64,000 nucleotides of DNA, from assembly GCA_051746985.1 (NCBI GenBank), contig JBNJFP010000012.1, forward strand, positions 1 to 64,000. Direction: 5' to 3'. Both the position numbers and the translations under genes were made by a program. Source of the DNA: Fodinibius sp051746985 (GTDB lineage Bacteria > Bacteroidota > Rhodothermia > Balneolales > Balneolaceae). Shown here piece after piece: positions 1 through 8,344 of this stretch; within the stretch, counting starts at the first letter, position 1; each line of letters opens with the position of its first letter. The notes beneath the pieces are model-generated. The model saw nothing but the letters and a program-made list of their open reading frames with translations. It was not told the origin of the DNA and did no database searches.

Positions 1-1080
1 TATATACAGGATGTGCTTTTTCTCTATTTGGCGAATGGCATCACCACCATACGAGGAATGCTCGGCGATCCTTTACATCTTGAACTGCGTGAAAAAGCTA
101 CCCAAGAAGACGTTCAGAGTCCGCGCATCTATACTTCCGGACCGGGGTTTAGCGGCGATGCTTTTGAGAGTACTGAAGAGGCACGCCAGCAAGTACGCGA
201 CCAGCACGAGGCGGGCTACGATTTCCTTAAAATATTTCCGGGATTAACGCTCGAGGAATACAACGCTATTGCTGATGAAGCAAATAATCTGGGCATTGAA
301 TTTTCCGGGCATATTCCTTCATCAGTGGGACTTGAACGAGCCCTTGAAGCGGGACAGAAAACAATTGATCATCTCGACAAATATCCTGAAGCGCTGCTTT
401 CTGACAATGTAAACCCCGATGAAATAGATAATCCGGGCGTTATCTATTTTGGAATGCATTTTACCCCTCATATTGATCAGGATAAAATTTCTAATATCGC
501 CGCTCAAACAAAAGAAGCCAAGGCGTGGAACGTCCCTACCCAAGCTCTTCTTGAGCACGTGTTGGGACCCGATTCACCTAAAGAGTTGGCACAACGCCCC
601 GAATTTCAGTACATGCCCTTCGAGACGGTTCAAGAGTGGATAGAGAGCAAAGAAAAGATTACCGACCACGAAATATACAGTGAAGAATTGGCCCAAAATT
701 ATCTGCAACTTCGTCGTGATATCATAAAAGCACTACACGATGAAGGCGCCGGAATTCTGCTGGGATCAGATGCGCCCCAGATATTTAATATCCCGGGATT
801 TTCCGTTCACCATGAGTTACAGTATTTGGTTGATGCAGGCCTGAGACCCTACGAAGCGTTAAAAACCGGCACTTATAATGCTGCTGAATATTTGGATGAC
901 AGGAAAAACAGCGGAACTATAGAAGAGGGCAAAATTGCTGATATGGTTTTGTTAGAGGAAAATCCACTTGAAAATATTTCCAACTCAAAAACGATTGTCG
1001 GCGTTATGTATCGGGGCAACTGGCTGGATGAAGAAACAATTCAAAATAAGCTGAATGATATTGCTGCCAAAAATAAGTAG
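1..1080 (+). CDS. Amidohydrolase family protein (imidazolonepropionase/prolidase-like), 5' end outside window
   Basis: The C-terminal ~359 residues of a metal-dependent amidohydrolase; the frame is open to the left edge, so the start and the N-terminal HxH metal motif lie outside. Visible family marks are the 'LYLANGITTIRGM' strand, two histidine segments ('FSGHIPSS' and 'TIDHLDKY'), and the metal-binding Asp in 'LLGSDAP' followed by 'HHELQYLVDAGLRPYEAL'. The end, 'GTIEEGKIADMVLLEENPLE', is the usual closing beta-sandwich segment. Family members hydrolyse cyclic amides or Xaa-Pro/Xaa-Arg dipeptides; the substrate cannot be read from this fragment. An apparent GTG start at 13 lies inside the conserved strand and is not the true start. 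Confidence 0.85.
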   Translation, partial: YIQDVLFLYLANGITTIRGMLGDPLHLELREKATQEDVQSPRIYTSGPGFSGDAFESTEEARQQVRDQHEAGYDFLKIFPGLTLEEYNAIADEANNLGIEFSGHIPSSVGLERALEAGQKTIDHLDKYPEALLSDNVNPDEIDNPGVIYFGMHFTPHIDQDKISNIAAQTKEAKAWNVPTQALLEHVLGPDSPKELAQRPEFQYMPFETVQEWIESKEKITDHEIYSEELAQNYLQLRRDIIKALHDEGAGILLGSDAPQIFNIPGFSVHHELQYLVDAGLRPYEALKTGTYNAAEYLDDRKNSGTIEEGKIADMVLLEENPLENISNSKTIVGVMYRGNWLDEETIQNKLNDIAAKNK

Positions 1081-1148
1081 CAGTTAGTTAAAGCTAATGT
1101 TGTGGAAATCGACATCCCCATTACACAAGCGGGACAAAAGAACTAAGT

Positions 1149-1322
1149 TTGACTGATGATATAAATCCCGATAATACCATTTTATACCCTGAATTCGCTA
1201 CCGGACGAGCAGTTCATGCACCCCTTCAAAAGCGTTTCGTTGAACTATTTGACATTAAATTTTGTACAATTGATTCAGTTGGGAATCTACTTAATCGCAA
1301 TAAAGAATTATTGGGGATATGA
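1149..1322 (+). CDS. Possible small ORF (57 aa, TTG start), stop overlaps next start as ATGA
   Basis: A 58-codon frame opens at TTG and ends in TGA whose first two bases are shared with the ATG of the porin-like gene (ATGA arrangement, typical of translational coupling). The frame is in fact open back to a TAA near 1100 but contains no ATG. The product would be a small acidic-to-neutral protein with 'TILYPEFATGRAVHAPLQ' near its N-terminus; I do not recognise it. It could be a real coupled leader peptide, the remnant of a longer gene, or chance. It fills most of a 238-base gap that otherwise shows nothing. Confidence 0.25.
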   Translation: MTDDINPDNTILYPEFATGRAVHAPLQKRFVELFDIKFCTIDSVGNLLNRNKELLGI

Positions 1323-2608
1323 ATTCCAGTATTTCAAGTGGGCAGGTCAGCGATTATGTTAATTGGTCCATTCGACTTCTATTGCTTCTTCTATTATTCA
1401 GTTTACTACCGTCATCTGCATTTGCTATTAATGGGGATGATGAGAAAGAAAAAAACGGACCATCGATTATGGATTCTGGGATTCTTGCTGCAGCAAATGA
1501 AGATACCAGTAATTACCTGTCCATCGGTGGTGCCCTGCGCTACAATCTATACCTTGAGGATTACGGCGGATCTATTGGTGAGTCGGATAGTGAATTTACC
1601 TTTGATATGTGGCGCATCAATGTGGAAGGACGCGCCGAAGGTATCAATATAAATTTAGAGTACCGTTATTATCCCACTTTTGGAACGCACTTTATCAAAC
1701 AGGGATGGCTGGGCTACGATTTTTCTGATCAAACAAATTTACAAGTAGGGGTTACCCAAGTCCCATTCGGATTACTGCAATATGCCTCCCATAACTGGTG
1801 GTTTCAGCTTCCTTATTACCTGGGATTGGAAGACGACCATGACATGGGATTTAAGCTCACAACCTCCCATGAGAATTGGGATTTCCATCTGGCCTATTTT
1901 ATGCAGGCCGACCCCAACGGCATCGCCCAATTTGCTCCCCAAAATACGGCTCGCTACTCCTATGATATTATTGCCGAACCCGGCGAAGGATTATCGAATT
2001 CCGAAACAAGTCAGTTTAATGGTCGGGCCGCCTACAACTGGGATCATGGCACGCTGGGCGGTACCGAGATTGGAGCTTCTGTACAGTATGGAGGCATTTA
2101 CAACAGCGCTTTGGATAAGGTTTCGGATCATTATGCTTTTGCCCCGCACATCGACGGCACCTACGGCAATTTCAACGTGAAAGCCGAATACATCTATTAC
2201 AACCATAATGCGCAGAATGATCAGGGTAACTCTATCGACATAGTGCAGATGGGAGCTTATGGATTTCCGTCCAGTGACGGTACGCCCGGCTATGATGTAG
2301 CAGCCGAGGGACATATGTACGTGCTGGGCGTTTCCTATTCTAAAGATGTGGACTGGGAACCCATTTCCAACCTCACTTTTTACGACAACTACACCTACTT
2401 GGATAAAACCAATGACGCTTTTACGAATTCCCAGCACAACGTTTTAGGCTTTATGGTTACGGCTGGCAACATGTACACCTATTTTGATATCGCATCGGGC
2501 AAAAACCAACCGTGGCTTACCGATAATTTTGGCGAAGGGCTGGGAGCCGGCGTAGATGATCCCCGCTGGAATACACGATTCAATATCAACATCGGCTACT
2601 ATTTCTGA
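1319..2608 (+). CDS. Porin-like outer-membrane beta-barrel protein
   Basis: 429 residues beginning with a long hydrophobic run ('IRLLLLLLLFSLLPSSAFA') that reads as a signal peptide cleaved after AFA, about residue 36. The mature part is full of alternating aromatic/polar strands (for example 'GININLEYRYYPTFGTHF', 'NLQVGVTQVPFGLL') and ends in 'NIGYYF', a C-terminal aromatic typical of barrel proteins. The pattern of a conserved early 'QVPFGLLQYASHNWWF' segment is like phosphate-selective porin O/P relatives. Substrate unknown. The next gene, on the opposite strand, converges on it; a REP-like repeat lies between. Confidence 0.7.
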   Translation: MNSSISSGQVSDYVNWSIRLLLLLLLFSLLPSSAFAINGDDEKEKNGPSIMDSGILAAANEDTSNYLSIGGALRYNLYLEDYGGSIGESDSEFTFDMWRINVEGRAEGININLEYRYYPTFGTHFIKQGWLGYDFSDQTNLQVGVTQVPFGLLQYASHNWWFQLPYYLGLEDDHDMGFKLTTSHENWDFHLAYFMQADPNGIAQFAPQNTARYSYDIIAEPGEGLSNSETSQFNGRAAYNWDHGTLGGTEIGASVQYGGIYNSALDKVSDHYAFAPHIDGTYGNFNVKAEYIYYNHNAQNDQGNSIDIVQMGAYGFPSSDGTPGYDVAAEGHMYVLGVSYSKDVDWEPISNLTFYDNYTYLDKTNDAFTNSQHNVLGFMVTAGNMYTYFDIASGKNQPWLTDNFGEGLGAGVDDPRWNTRFNINIGYYF

Positions 2609-2633
2609 TTTCACTTCCATCTGAATGCTGAAT

Positions 2634-2661
2634 ATCTCGTTCCGTCGCTCCGCTGCGAAAC
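2634..2661. repeat. REP-like repeat, copy 1 of 4 (ATCTCGTTCCG family)
   Basis: A 28-base element beginning ATCTCGTTCCGTCGCTCCGC, between two convergent genes. It matches, with few changes, the inverted copy at 3024-3052 and the copy at 44157-44184. The core has short complementary arms (GTTCCG / CGAAAC-like) around a CGCTC-type centre. Confidence 0.6.
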
Positions 2662-2675
2662 ATAATCAGCAACTA

Positions 2676-2912
2676 TTAATGGCAATGCTGATGAGACTCC
2701 GACCAAGTTTGTCCGGCCGGGCAATCCGGGTTGCTATCTCCACCTGATAGGGTTGAGCTCAAAAACCAAAGCCCAAGCACCAATACTATTATAAGTCCAA
2801 CAACACCTAACTTCGATGTTAGTGTCGATTGGTCTTTGTCAAGACAGCAATTCTTATACTTTTGGCCACTTCCACAATGGCAGGGATCATTTCTTCGGGG
2901 TTTATCAGACAT
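2676..2912 (-). CDS. Small SEC-C motif membrane protein
   Basis: 78 residues. The N-terminus carries a SecA-type zinc motif, 'RNDPCHCGSGQKYKNCC' (residues about 7-23), in which CxC and CC can bind one zinc ion. A single hydrophobic helix ('VVGLIIVLVLGLWFL') follows, then a short tail with two cysteines and histidines ('CPAGQTWSESHQHCH'). In SecA this motif binds SecB or the ribosome; here it stands alone on a membrane anchor, so a role at the membrane in metal or protein binding is only an inference. It is enclosed by an inverted pair of REP-like repeats (2634 and 3024). Confidence 0.75.
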   Translation of the reverse strand: MSDKPRRNDPCHCGSGQKYKNCCLDKDQSTLTSKLGVVGLIIVLVLGLWFLSSTLSGGDSNPDCPAGQTWSESHQHCH

Positions 2913-3023
2913 TATCTTAACTTTTAAAACTCTGGGTTACTAATCGTACCGTTTTTACAGTAGCAGATTTTATTACACCGTCGAAAATCCAAAAAACAAC
3001 TTTCTACGTCCACCTACAACTTC

Positions 3024-3052
3024 GTTTGCGCAGCAGAGCGGCGGAACGAGAT
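3024..3052. repeat. REP-like repeat, copy 2 of 4 (inverted relative to copy 1)
   Basis: Reverse complement begins ATCTCGTTCCGCCGCTCTGC, differing from copy 1 at only a few positions. It lies upstream of the SEC-C gene, so that gene sits between two copies in opposite orientation. Confidence 0.6.
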
Positions 3053-3085
3053 GCGGACGAAATTAGATTAGCTTGAACAAATATT

Positions 3086-3508
3086 CTATTCCTCATCCAT
3101 GGCATCCAACGCATTGGCTATCATCTCAGAAAGCACCTCCACATAACGGTCTCCCAGCTTATCTTTTTGCTGCTGGATAAGCTGCTCCCACTTCTGCTGA
3201 ATATCTTGAGCCAGGTTTTCTCCCTGACCGGTACAACGAATTGAGGTTGCCCGTCCTTCAGATTGTTTCTTTACTAACTCTCTCCGTTCTAATTTTTGTA
3301 CTAAGCGCGTAATCGTCGAGGGTTTCAACTGCATCTGATTCGCCAGTTGGCTCGGCTGTGCATTTGGATTATCATAAATAAGCCACAGCAGTAAGGCGTG
3401 AGACGAAGAAAGTCCTACCGTAGCAAAGGTTTCATCAGCCTGATTCGTCAGCTTACGCGACAAAGCTCCGGTCAAAAAGAAGAGGTTATTTTCTACGATA
3501 TCAGCCAT
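3086..3508 (-). CDS. MarR-family transcriptional regulator
   Basis: 140 residues with the MarR layout: N-terminal dimerisation helices ('FLTGALSRKLTNQADETF'), a winged helix ('AQPSQLANQMQLKPSTITR' as helix-turn-helix, then 'LVQKLERRELVKKQ' and the wing 'EGRATSIRCT'), and C-terminal dimer helices. Such proteins bind short palindromes and release DNA on ligand binding. Cys residues are few, so an OhrR-like thiol switch is not obvious. An imperfect palindrome just upstream of the start (3519-3536) may be an autoregulatory operator. The upstream gene, glgP, is separated by a terminator, so it is likely transcribed alone. Confidence 0.85.
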   Translation of the reverse strand: MADIVENNLFFLTGALSRKLTNQADETFATVGLSSSHALLLWLIYDNPNAQPSQLANQMQLKPSTITRLVQKLERRELVKKQSEGRATSIRCTGQGENLAQDIQQKWEQLIQQQKDKLGDRYVEVLSEMIANALDAMDEE

Positions 3509-3518
3509 AAGAGCTCAT

Positions 3519-3536
3519 TTTGTTTGAACATACAAA
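3519..3536. promoter_or_regulatory. Possible MarR operator palindrome
   Basis: TTTGT and ACAAA arms separated by 8 bases, about 10 bases upstream of the marR start. MarR operators are often short AT-rich palindromes near their own start, but arms of five bases can occur by chance. Confidence 0.25.
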
Positions 3537-3554
3537 TAAATAAAGAAAAGATTT

Positions 3555-3597
3555 TAATAAACAAAAGTGATGCCATCACTTGTAGCAATGGCATCAC
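3555..3597 (-). terminator. Intrinsic terminator of glgP
   Basis: On the minus strand a perfect 10-bp stem (GTGATGCCAT / ATGGCATCAC) with an 11-base loop is followed directly by TTTTGTTTATT. It lies a few bases after the glgP stop and before marR. Confidence 0.8.
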
Positions 3598-3603
3598 CCA
3601 AGA

Positions 3604-6057
3604 TTAAACTTCCACATCCCAGATGCGTTCGCAGTAATCCTTGATGGAACGATCCGAAGAAAAGTGTCCCATATTCGCGACGTTAATAATCGCTTTACGA
3701 TTCCAATCAAATTCATCGCGATAATTGGCTTCTACTTCTTCCTGTTTTTCCACATACTTGCGATAATCCGCCAGCACCATAAAATAGTCGCCTTGATTAA
3801 GCAAGGCATTGGTTATGGGATGAAATAGTTCAGGGTTATCGGGACTGAAATATCCCTCGTGAATTTGATCAAGCACGCGTTTGAGTTCTTCATCCGATTC
3901 ATAAATCTCCTGCGGATTGTACCCCTGGGCTCGCACCTCCTCAATTTCATCAACCGTATGGCCAAAAATGAAAATATTCTCTTTTCCAACCTGCTCGCGG
4001 ATCTCAATATTTGCTCCGTCCAACGTGCCAATGGTTAGCGCACCGTTGAGGGCAAACTTCATATTCCCGGTCCCGGAAGCCTCCATTCCCGCCGTGGAAA
4101 TCTGCTCGGAAAGATTGGCGGCCGGAATCATTTTCTCGGCCAATGAAACGCTGTAATCTGGCAAAAAGAGCACTTTTAGCTTTGGTGCCACTTCGGGATC
4201 ATTATTGATCACTTCCGCTACACTATTAATCAGCTTGATATGCATTTTCGCCATCGTGTACCCTGGGGCCGCCTTTCCGGCAAAAAGAAGCGTACGTGGC
4301 TCCACATCTGCATTCGGATCATCCTTAATTCGGTTATACAGCGTAATCGCATGCATTAACGCCATCAACTGACGTTTGTACTCGTGAATACGCTTGATCT
4401 GAATATCAAAAATGGACTCCGGATTTACGGTAACGCCCATGGTATCTTTAATATAATCAGCAAGCTTTTGCTTATTACGCAGTTTAATAGCCTTAAACTC
4501 TGACTGAAATTCTTCATCCTCGGCAAACTGTTCTACTTCTTGTAACTGATCCAAATGCGTAACCCAGTCATCACCAATGTGCTCAGAAATAAGATCGGCC
4601 AACTCACGGTTACATTGACGCAGCCAGCGACGGGGTGTAATGCCGTTGGTGACATTGGTAAACTTTTCGGGATAGTGATCAGCAAAATCCTTAAAAATTG
4701 TTTTCTTCATCAGATCACTGTGCAGCTCCGAAACCCCATTCACTTTTTTCGCGCCGATAATTCCCAAGTTCCCCATACGCACGCGGGCATCCATCTCATT
4801 ACTGATGACCCGCATTCGATTCTTTTTATCACGATCATCCTTGGAAACCTCGATGGAGTTTAAAAACCGTCGGTCTATTTCACGGATAATCTGCACGTGA
4901 CGCGGCAAGAGGTTCGACATCAGCGAAAGCGGCCATTTCTCCAGCGCTTCCGGCATCAGCGTATGATTGGTATAATTGATCGTCTTGGTCACTATATCCC
5001 AGGCCGACTCCCACTCCAATCCTTCATAGTCCATGAGCATGCGCATCAGCTCGGGCACCGCCAAATTAGGGTGGGTATCGTTACACTGAACAGCCATTTG
5101 CTCCGGGATTTTTCGGAGATCATCAAACTGCTTTTTAAATCGATTCATAGCATCCTGTAGGGAGGCCGAAACCAAAAAATATTCTTGCTTCAGTCGTAAT
5201 TCCTGACCCTTAAACACTTTGTCATTTGGATAGAGCACCCGCGAAATATTTTCCTCCAGCAGATTACTTCTCACCGCCTCGATATAATCCCCTTGGTTAA
5301 AACTTTTCAGATCAAAGCCTTCATCAGAATTGGCCTTCCAAAGTCGCAAGTTATTTACCACGTTATTCTGAAATCCGGGGATGGGTGTATCATAGGCCAG
5401 GGCATTAACATTATGTGTGTTCACCCACTCGAAATGCAGCCGGCCATTGCCATCTTCTCTGGCGGTAGTCTCCCCGTAAAACTGCACCTTGTATTTTTTC
5501 TTGGGACGCACCACGCTCCACGGGTAGCCGTATTGCAACCACATATCTGGCTTCTCAACTTGCCAGCCATCTTCGATATCCTGATCGAAAATGCCGTAAT
5601 CGTACCGGATGCCATAGCCCAGCGCCGGGACCCCGAGCGTTGCCATAGAATCCAAAAAGCAGGCAGCAAGCCGACCGAGTCCACCATTGCCGAGCCCGGC
5701 ATCGACTTCGGCTTCGCGCACCTTGTCGTAGTCAAAGCCGACATCTTCGATGGCCTCTGCGGCTACATCCTGCAATCCCAGGTTAATGAGCATATTATCC
5801 ATCAGCCGACCAATCAGGTACTCCATCGATAAATAATATACCCTCTTCGACTCATTCTGATAATATCGCTGCTGGGTATTAATCCATCGATCGTGCAGGC
5901 GATCCATCACAGCTAAAACCACACTGCGGTATTGATCCCACTCGGTGGATGAAAATTTATCTTTAGCTAAGGTGTAGTGGAGATGCTGTTTAATATCCTC
6001 ACGAAAGGAATCGACATCCATGCCGGTTCGTGGGTTTGTTGTTGTATCTACTGACAT
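3604..6057 (-). CDS. glgP: Glycogen/starch/alpha-glucan phosphorylase
   Basis: 817 residues, the normal length for GT35 phosphorylases, which release glucose-1-phosphate from alpha-1,4-glucans using PLP. Diagnostic stretches: 'VYYLSMEYLIGRLMDNML' near residue 75, 'AGLGNGGLGRLAACFLDS' near 125, 'GYGIRYDYGIF' near 150, and the PLP-lysine motif 'EASGTGNMKFALNGALTIG' with the lysine at about residue 667, then 'DGANIEI'. No truncation or missing motif. Likely role is mobilising storage glucan; downstream of the same pathway a polyphosphate glucokinase is encoded at 22505. Confidence 0.97.
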   Translation of the reverse strand: MSVDTTTNPRTGMDVDSFREDIKQHLHYTLAKDKFSSTEWDQYRSVVLAVMDRLHDRWINTQQRYYQNESKRVYYLSMEYLIGRLMDNMLINLGLQDVAAEAIEDVGFDYDKVREAEVDAGLGNGGLGRLAACFLDSMATLGVPALGYGIRYDYGIFDQDIEDGWQVEKPDMWLQYGYPWSVVRPKKKYKVQFYGETTAREDGNGRLHFEWVNTHNVNALAYDTPIPGFQNNVVNNLRLWKANSDEGFDLKSFNQGDYIEAVRSNLLEENISRVLYPNDKVFKGQELRLKQEYFLVSASLQDAMNRFKKQFDDLRKIPEQMAVQCNDTHPNLAVPELMRMLMDYEGLEWESAWDIVTKTINYTNHTLMPEALEKWPLSLMSNLLPRHVQIIREIDRRFLNSIEVSKDDRDKKNRMRVISNEMDARVRMGNLGIIGAKKVNGVSELHSDLMKKTIFKDFADHYPEKFTNVTNGITPRRWLRQCNRELADLISEHIGDDWVTHLDQLQEVEQFAEDEEFQSEFKAIKLRNKQKLADYIKDTMGVTVNPESIFDIQIKRIHEYKRQLMALMHAITLYNRIKDDPNADVEPRTLLFAGKAAPGYTMAKMHIKLINSVAEVINNDPEVAPKLKVLFLPDYSVSLAEKMIPAANLSEQISTAGMEASGTGNMKFALNGALTIGTLDGANIEIREQVGKENIFIFGHTVDEIEEVRAQGYNPQEIYESDEELKRVLDQIHEGYFSPDNPELFHPITNALLNQGDYFMVLADYRKYVEKQEEVEANYRDEFDWNRKAIINVANMGHFSSDRSIKDYCERIWDVEV

Positions 6058-6187
6058 TTTTTAAGCCCTGTTTAATTGCTGAAGGTATAGAAGATGAAGG
6101 TGATATGTTCCTCAATCCAAATGACAAGTAAGTAATAAGGAAAATTGAAGAATTAAAAACTGAAATTTCATTCTTTTTTCGATTGGT

Positions 6188-7384
6188 TTAACCGGTTTTC
6201 AACTCCGGTTCTGGCAGGTACTTCCAAACAATAAACGCCATCCCAAAAATCATAACGGCTCCAATAATAGTGTTACTTGCATATCCGTGGGATACATAAG
6301 CCGGTCCGGCAATGGTACCACCCAACCCATATCCCACCTGACCGATGGCAACAAGCAGACTCATGAGCGTTCCACGTTTTCGGGCAGACACAAGTTCGGT
6401 TGTTAAAGCCTGAAATGGACTAATCCGCATTGCTACGAGCACCATAATCAGGAAAAAGAGTACGTAAGCCACCCAAAATGATTGAACCACAGGGACGGTA
6501 AATGCCATCACCAAAGCAAGACCAACACAGGAAGCTATGATAATGCTTTTTCGTCCCCATAAATCGGATAATTTACCAGCTTGGGGACCCGTAATAACGT
6601 TAGCAATACCGCCTACCAAAAAGAGCGTGGCTATTTCATTCCCTGATACTTCAAATGTTTTCTCCAGCCAAGACGGCAGGTAGATAACATAAACCGAAAG
6701 GCTCAAAAACATCAGAAAATAACTTATGGCAGAGGCAAGAATTTCAGGTTTTCGAAGCATTATCAGGTACTTTCGGACGGACCCCAGTACTGTAATTTTT
6801 GCCTTCTGTAGCTGCACATTGGGTTGGGGAACCGTAATCCAAATAAGTAACAAAGCTAAACACATTAGAACCGCAAAAGCCAAAAATGGGGCTCGAAATC
6901 CCATATATTCCGCCAACAGGGTGCCAATGGGAATACCCAAAATTTGTCCCATAGCGATGCCGCTCATGATCCAGCCGTTGGCCCAACCACGTCGTTCGTA
7001 AGGGAAATAATCTCCCACATACGATACGGAAGCACCGCTCAAGATTCCGCCGGCGGCGCCTGCCAATCCCCGTACAAACAGAAAGCTTATAAAATTATAA
7101 ACGAATCCATGTAGAAAGAGCGAAAATGTCATTAATCCCGTGCCGATTAGTAATATTTTTCTGCGACCAATTTTATCCGAAATGGGTCCCGTAATTAATG
7201 CGCAAACCCCCACCATCACGGCATAGGCGGTAACCAGTGTCCCCAATAGTGCTTCTGATACGGCAAGTTGTTCACTGATGCGGGGTAGGATAGGCGCAAT
7301 AATCATAATCTGACTACTCGCGGCAAAAACCAGCAGCCAGAGAGAAAAGATGATAAAAAAGACTTCTTTTTTGTTATCGGACAT
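6188..7384 (-). CDS. MFS transporter, DHA1-type (drug/metabolite efflux)
   Basis: 398 residues from the ATG at 7384 (MSDNKKEVFF); a longer frame to 7423 runs through a perfect hairpin and is unlikely to be the start. Twelve hydrophobic segments; motif A 'GPISDKIGRRKILL' after the second segment and a related 'GKLSDLWGRKSII' in the second half are typical of major facilitator antiporters. 'APILPRISEQLAVSEALLG' in TM1 fits the DHA1 branch. Substrate cannot be told. It follows ispE on the same strand, with a hairpin in the 72-base gap. Confidence 0.9.
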   Translation of the reverse strand: MSDNKKEVFFIIFSLWLLVFAASSQIMIIAPILPRISEQLAVSEALLGTLVTAYAVMVGVCALITGPISDKIGRRKILLIGTGLMTFSLFLHGFVYNFISFLFVRGLAGAAGGILSGASVSYVGDYFPYERRGWANGWIMSGIAMGQILGIPIGTLLAEYMGFRAPFLAFAVLMCLALLLIWITVPQPNVQLQKAKITVLGSVRKYLIMLRKPEILASAISYFLMFLSLSVYVIYLPSWLEKTFEVSGNEIATLFLVGGIANVITGPQAGKLSDLWGRKSIIIASCVGLALVMAFTVPVVQSFWVAYVLFFLIMVLVAMRISPFQALTTELVSARKRGTLMSLLVAIGQVGYGLGGTIAGPAYVSHGYASNTIIGAVMIFGMAFIVWKYLPEPELKTG

Positions 7385-7391
7385 AATACTC

Positions 7392-7425
7392 AGATGCCCG
7401 GCACTTTTTGAGGTACCGGGCATCT
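7392..7425 (-). promoter_or_regulatory. Hairpin between ispE and the MFS gene (terminator or leader structure)
   Basis: A perfect 10-bp stem, AGATGCCCGG / CCGGGCATCT, with a 14-base loop. No T-tract follows on either strand, so it is a poor intrinsic terminator. On the minus strand it ends about 8 bases before the MFS ATG, where it could influence translation or mRNA decay. Confidence 0.5.
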
Positions 7426-7456
7426 TGTAGTCTATTCTTAATATTTAATATTCATC

Positions 7457-8332
7457 TCATGCCTTCCGATAAATCCCGTAATCCGGTTCAAAATCGGGAC
7501 GAGTTAAATTGGTTGGAAAGTCTAATTCTAATAATCCTTTGTACGCATTGGTGGCTACAAAATCCTGCTCAAAAATACCATACACGGCTGAGCCACTTCC
7601 AGTCATTGCTGCATACACCGCTCCAAATTCATACATCTGATCCTTCATATTTCCCGACACGTTAATGCGCGGAAACACCGCCTGCTCAAGGTCGTTATTG
7701 AGAATATACTGCCACTCGTCGATCTCCTCTTCGGTGAGTGTTTTCTTGAGATCAAAATCAGGTTCTGGATTGGGCACACAATGCTTATAGGCTTCGGGCG
7801 TACTGCTCTGCTCGTTGGGGAAACAAGTAACAATCCAAAAGTCGGGCTGGATGTCAAACTCTTCTATTTCGTGACCAATGCCTTTGGCAATGCCCGGCTT
7901 TCCCTTAATAAAAAATGGGACATCGGCTCCCAGTTCGCGACTAAGATCTATCAGCTCATCATCACTAAGTCCCAGATCTTCAATTTTATTCAGCATTCGA
8001 AGCGTCAGGGCTGCGTTGCTGCTTCCGCCGCCCAATCCGGCCCCGGCAGGAATACGCTTATCCACCCGAAACAAATAATTATGCTTGAGTCCTATATATC
8101 GATCGAGCGTTGCTATGGCTTGGTTGATGAGATTACTCTCATCAGTGGGAATATTATCATCATCGATTTCGAGTTTCATCTCCGGCGCCTGCTTCACCTC
8201 AAAGTGATCGCGCCACTCTAAAAAGCAGAGCCCAGTTTCAATAGCATGATACCCTGTAGGAAGGCGCTCCAAAACATGAAGCCCAAGGTTTATCTTCGCA
8301 TATGAATCGGCAATCCAGACGTCGTTGGCCAT
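7457..8332 (-). CDS. ispE: 4-diphosphocytidyl-2-C-methyl-D-erythritol kinase
   Basis: 291 residues, GHMP kinase fold, fourth step of the MEP isoprenoid pathway (phosphorylates CDP-ME at the 2-OH). The N-terminal 'SYAKINLGLHV' includes the conserved Lys13; the ATP loop 'IPAGAGLGGGSSNAA' spans residues about 94-108; catalytic Asp lies in 'RELGADVPFF' (Asp137). The third GHMP motif 'YAAMTGSGSAVYGIF' is near the C-terminus. It starts 12 bases after the stop of the CCA-enzyme gene and is probably cotranscribed with it. Confidence 0.95.
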   Translation of the reverse strand: MANDVWIADSYAKINLGLHVLERLPTGYHAIETGLCFLEWRDHFEVKQAPEMKLEIDDDNIPTDESNLINQAIATLDRYIGLKHNYLFRVDKRIPAGAGLGGGSSNAALTLRMLNKIEDLGLSDDELIDLSRELGADVPFFIKGKPGIAKGIGHEIEEFDIQPDFWIVTCFPNEQSSTPEAYKHCVPNPEPDFDLKKTLTEEEIDEWQYILNNDLEQAVFPRINVSGNMKDQMYEFGAVYAAMTGSGSAVYGIFEQDFVATNAYKGLLELDFPTNLTRPDFEPDYGIYRKA

Positions 8333-8344
8333 AAAAGTTATTCT

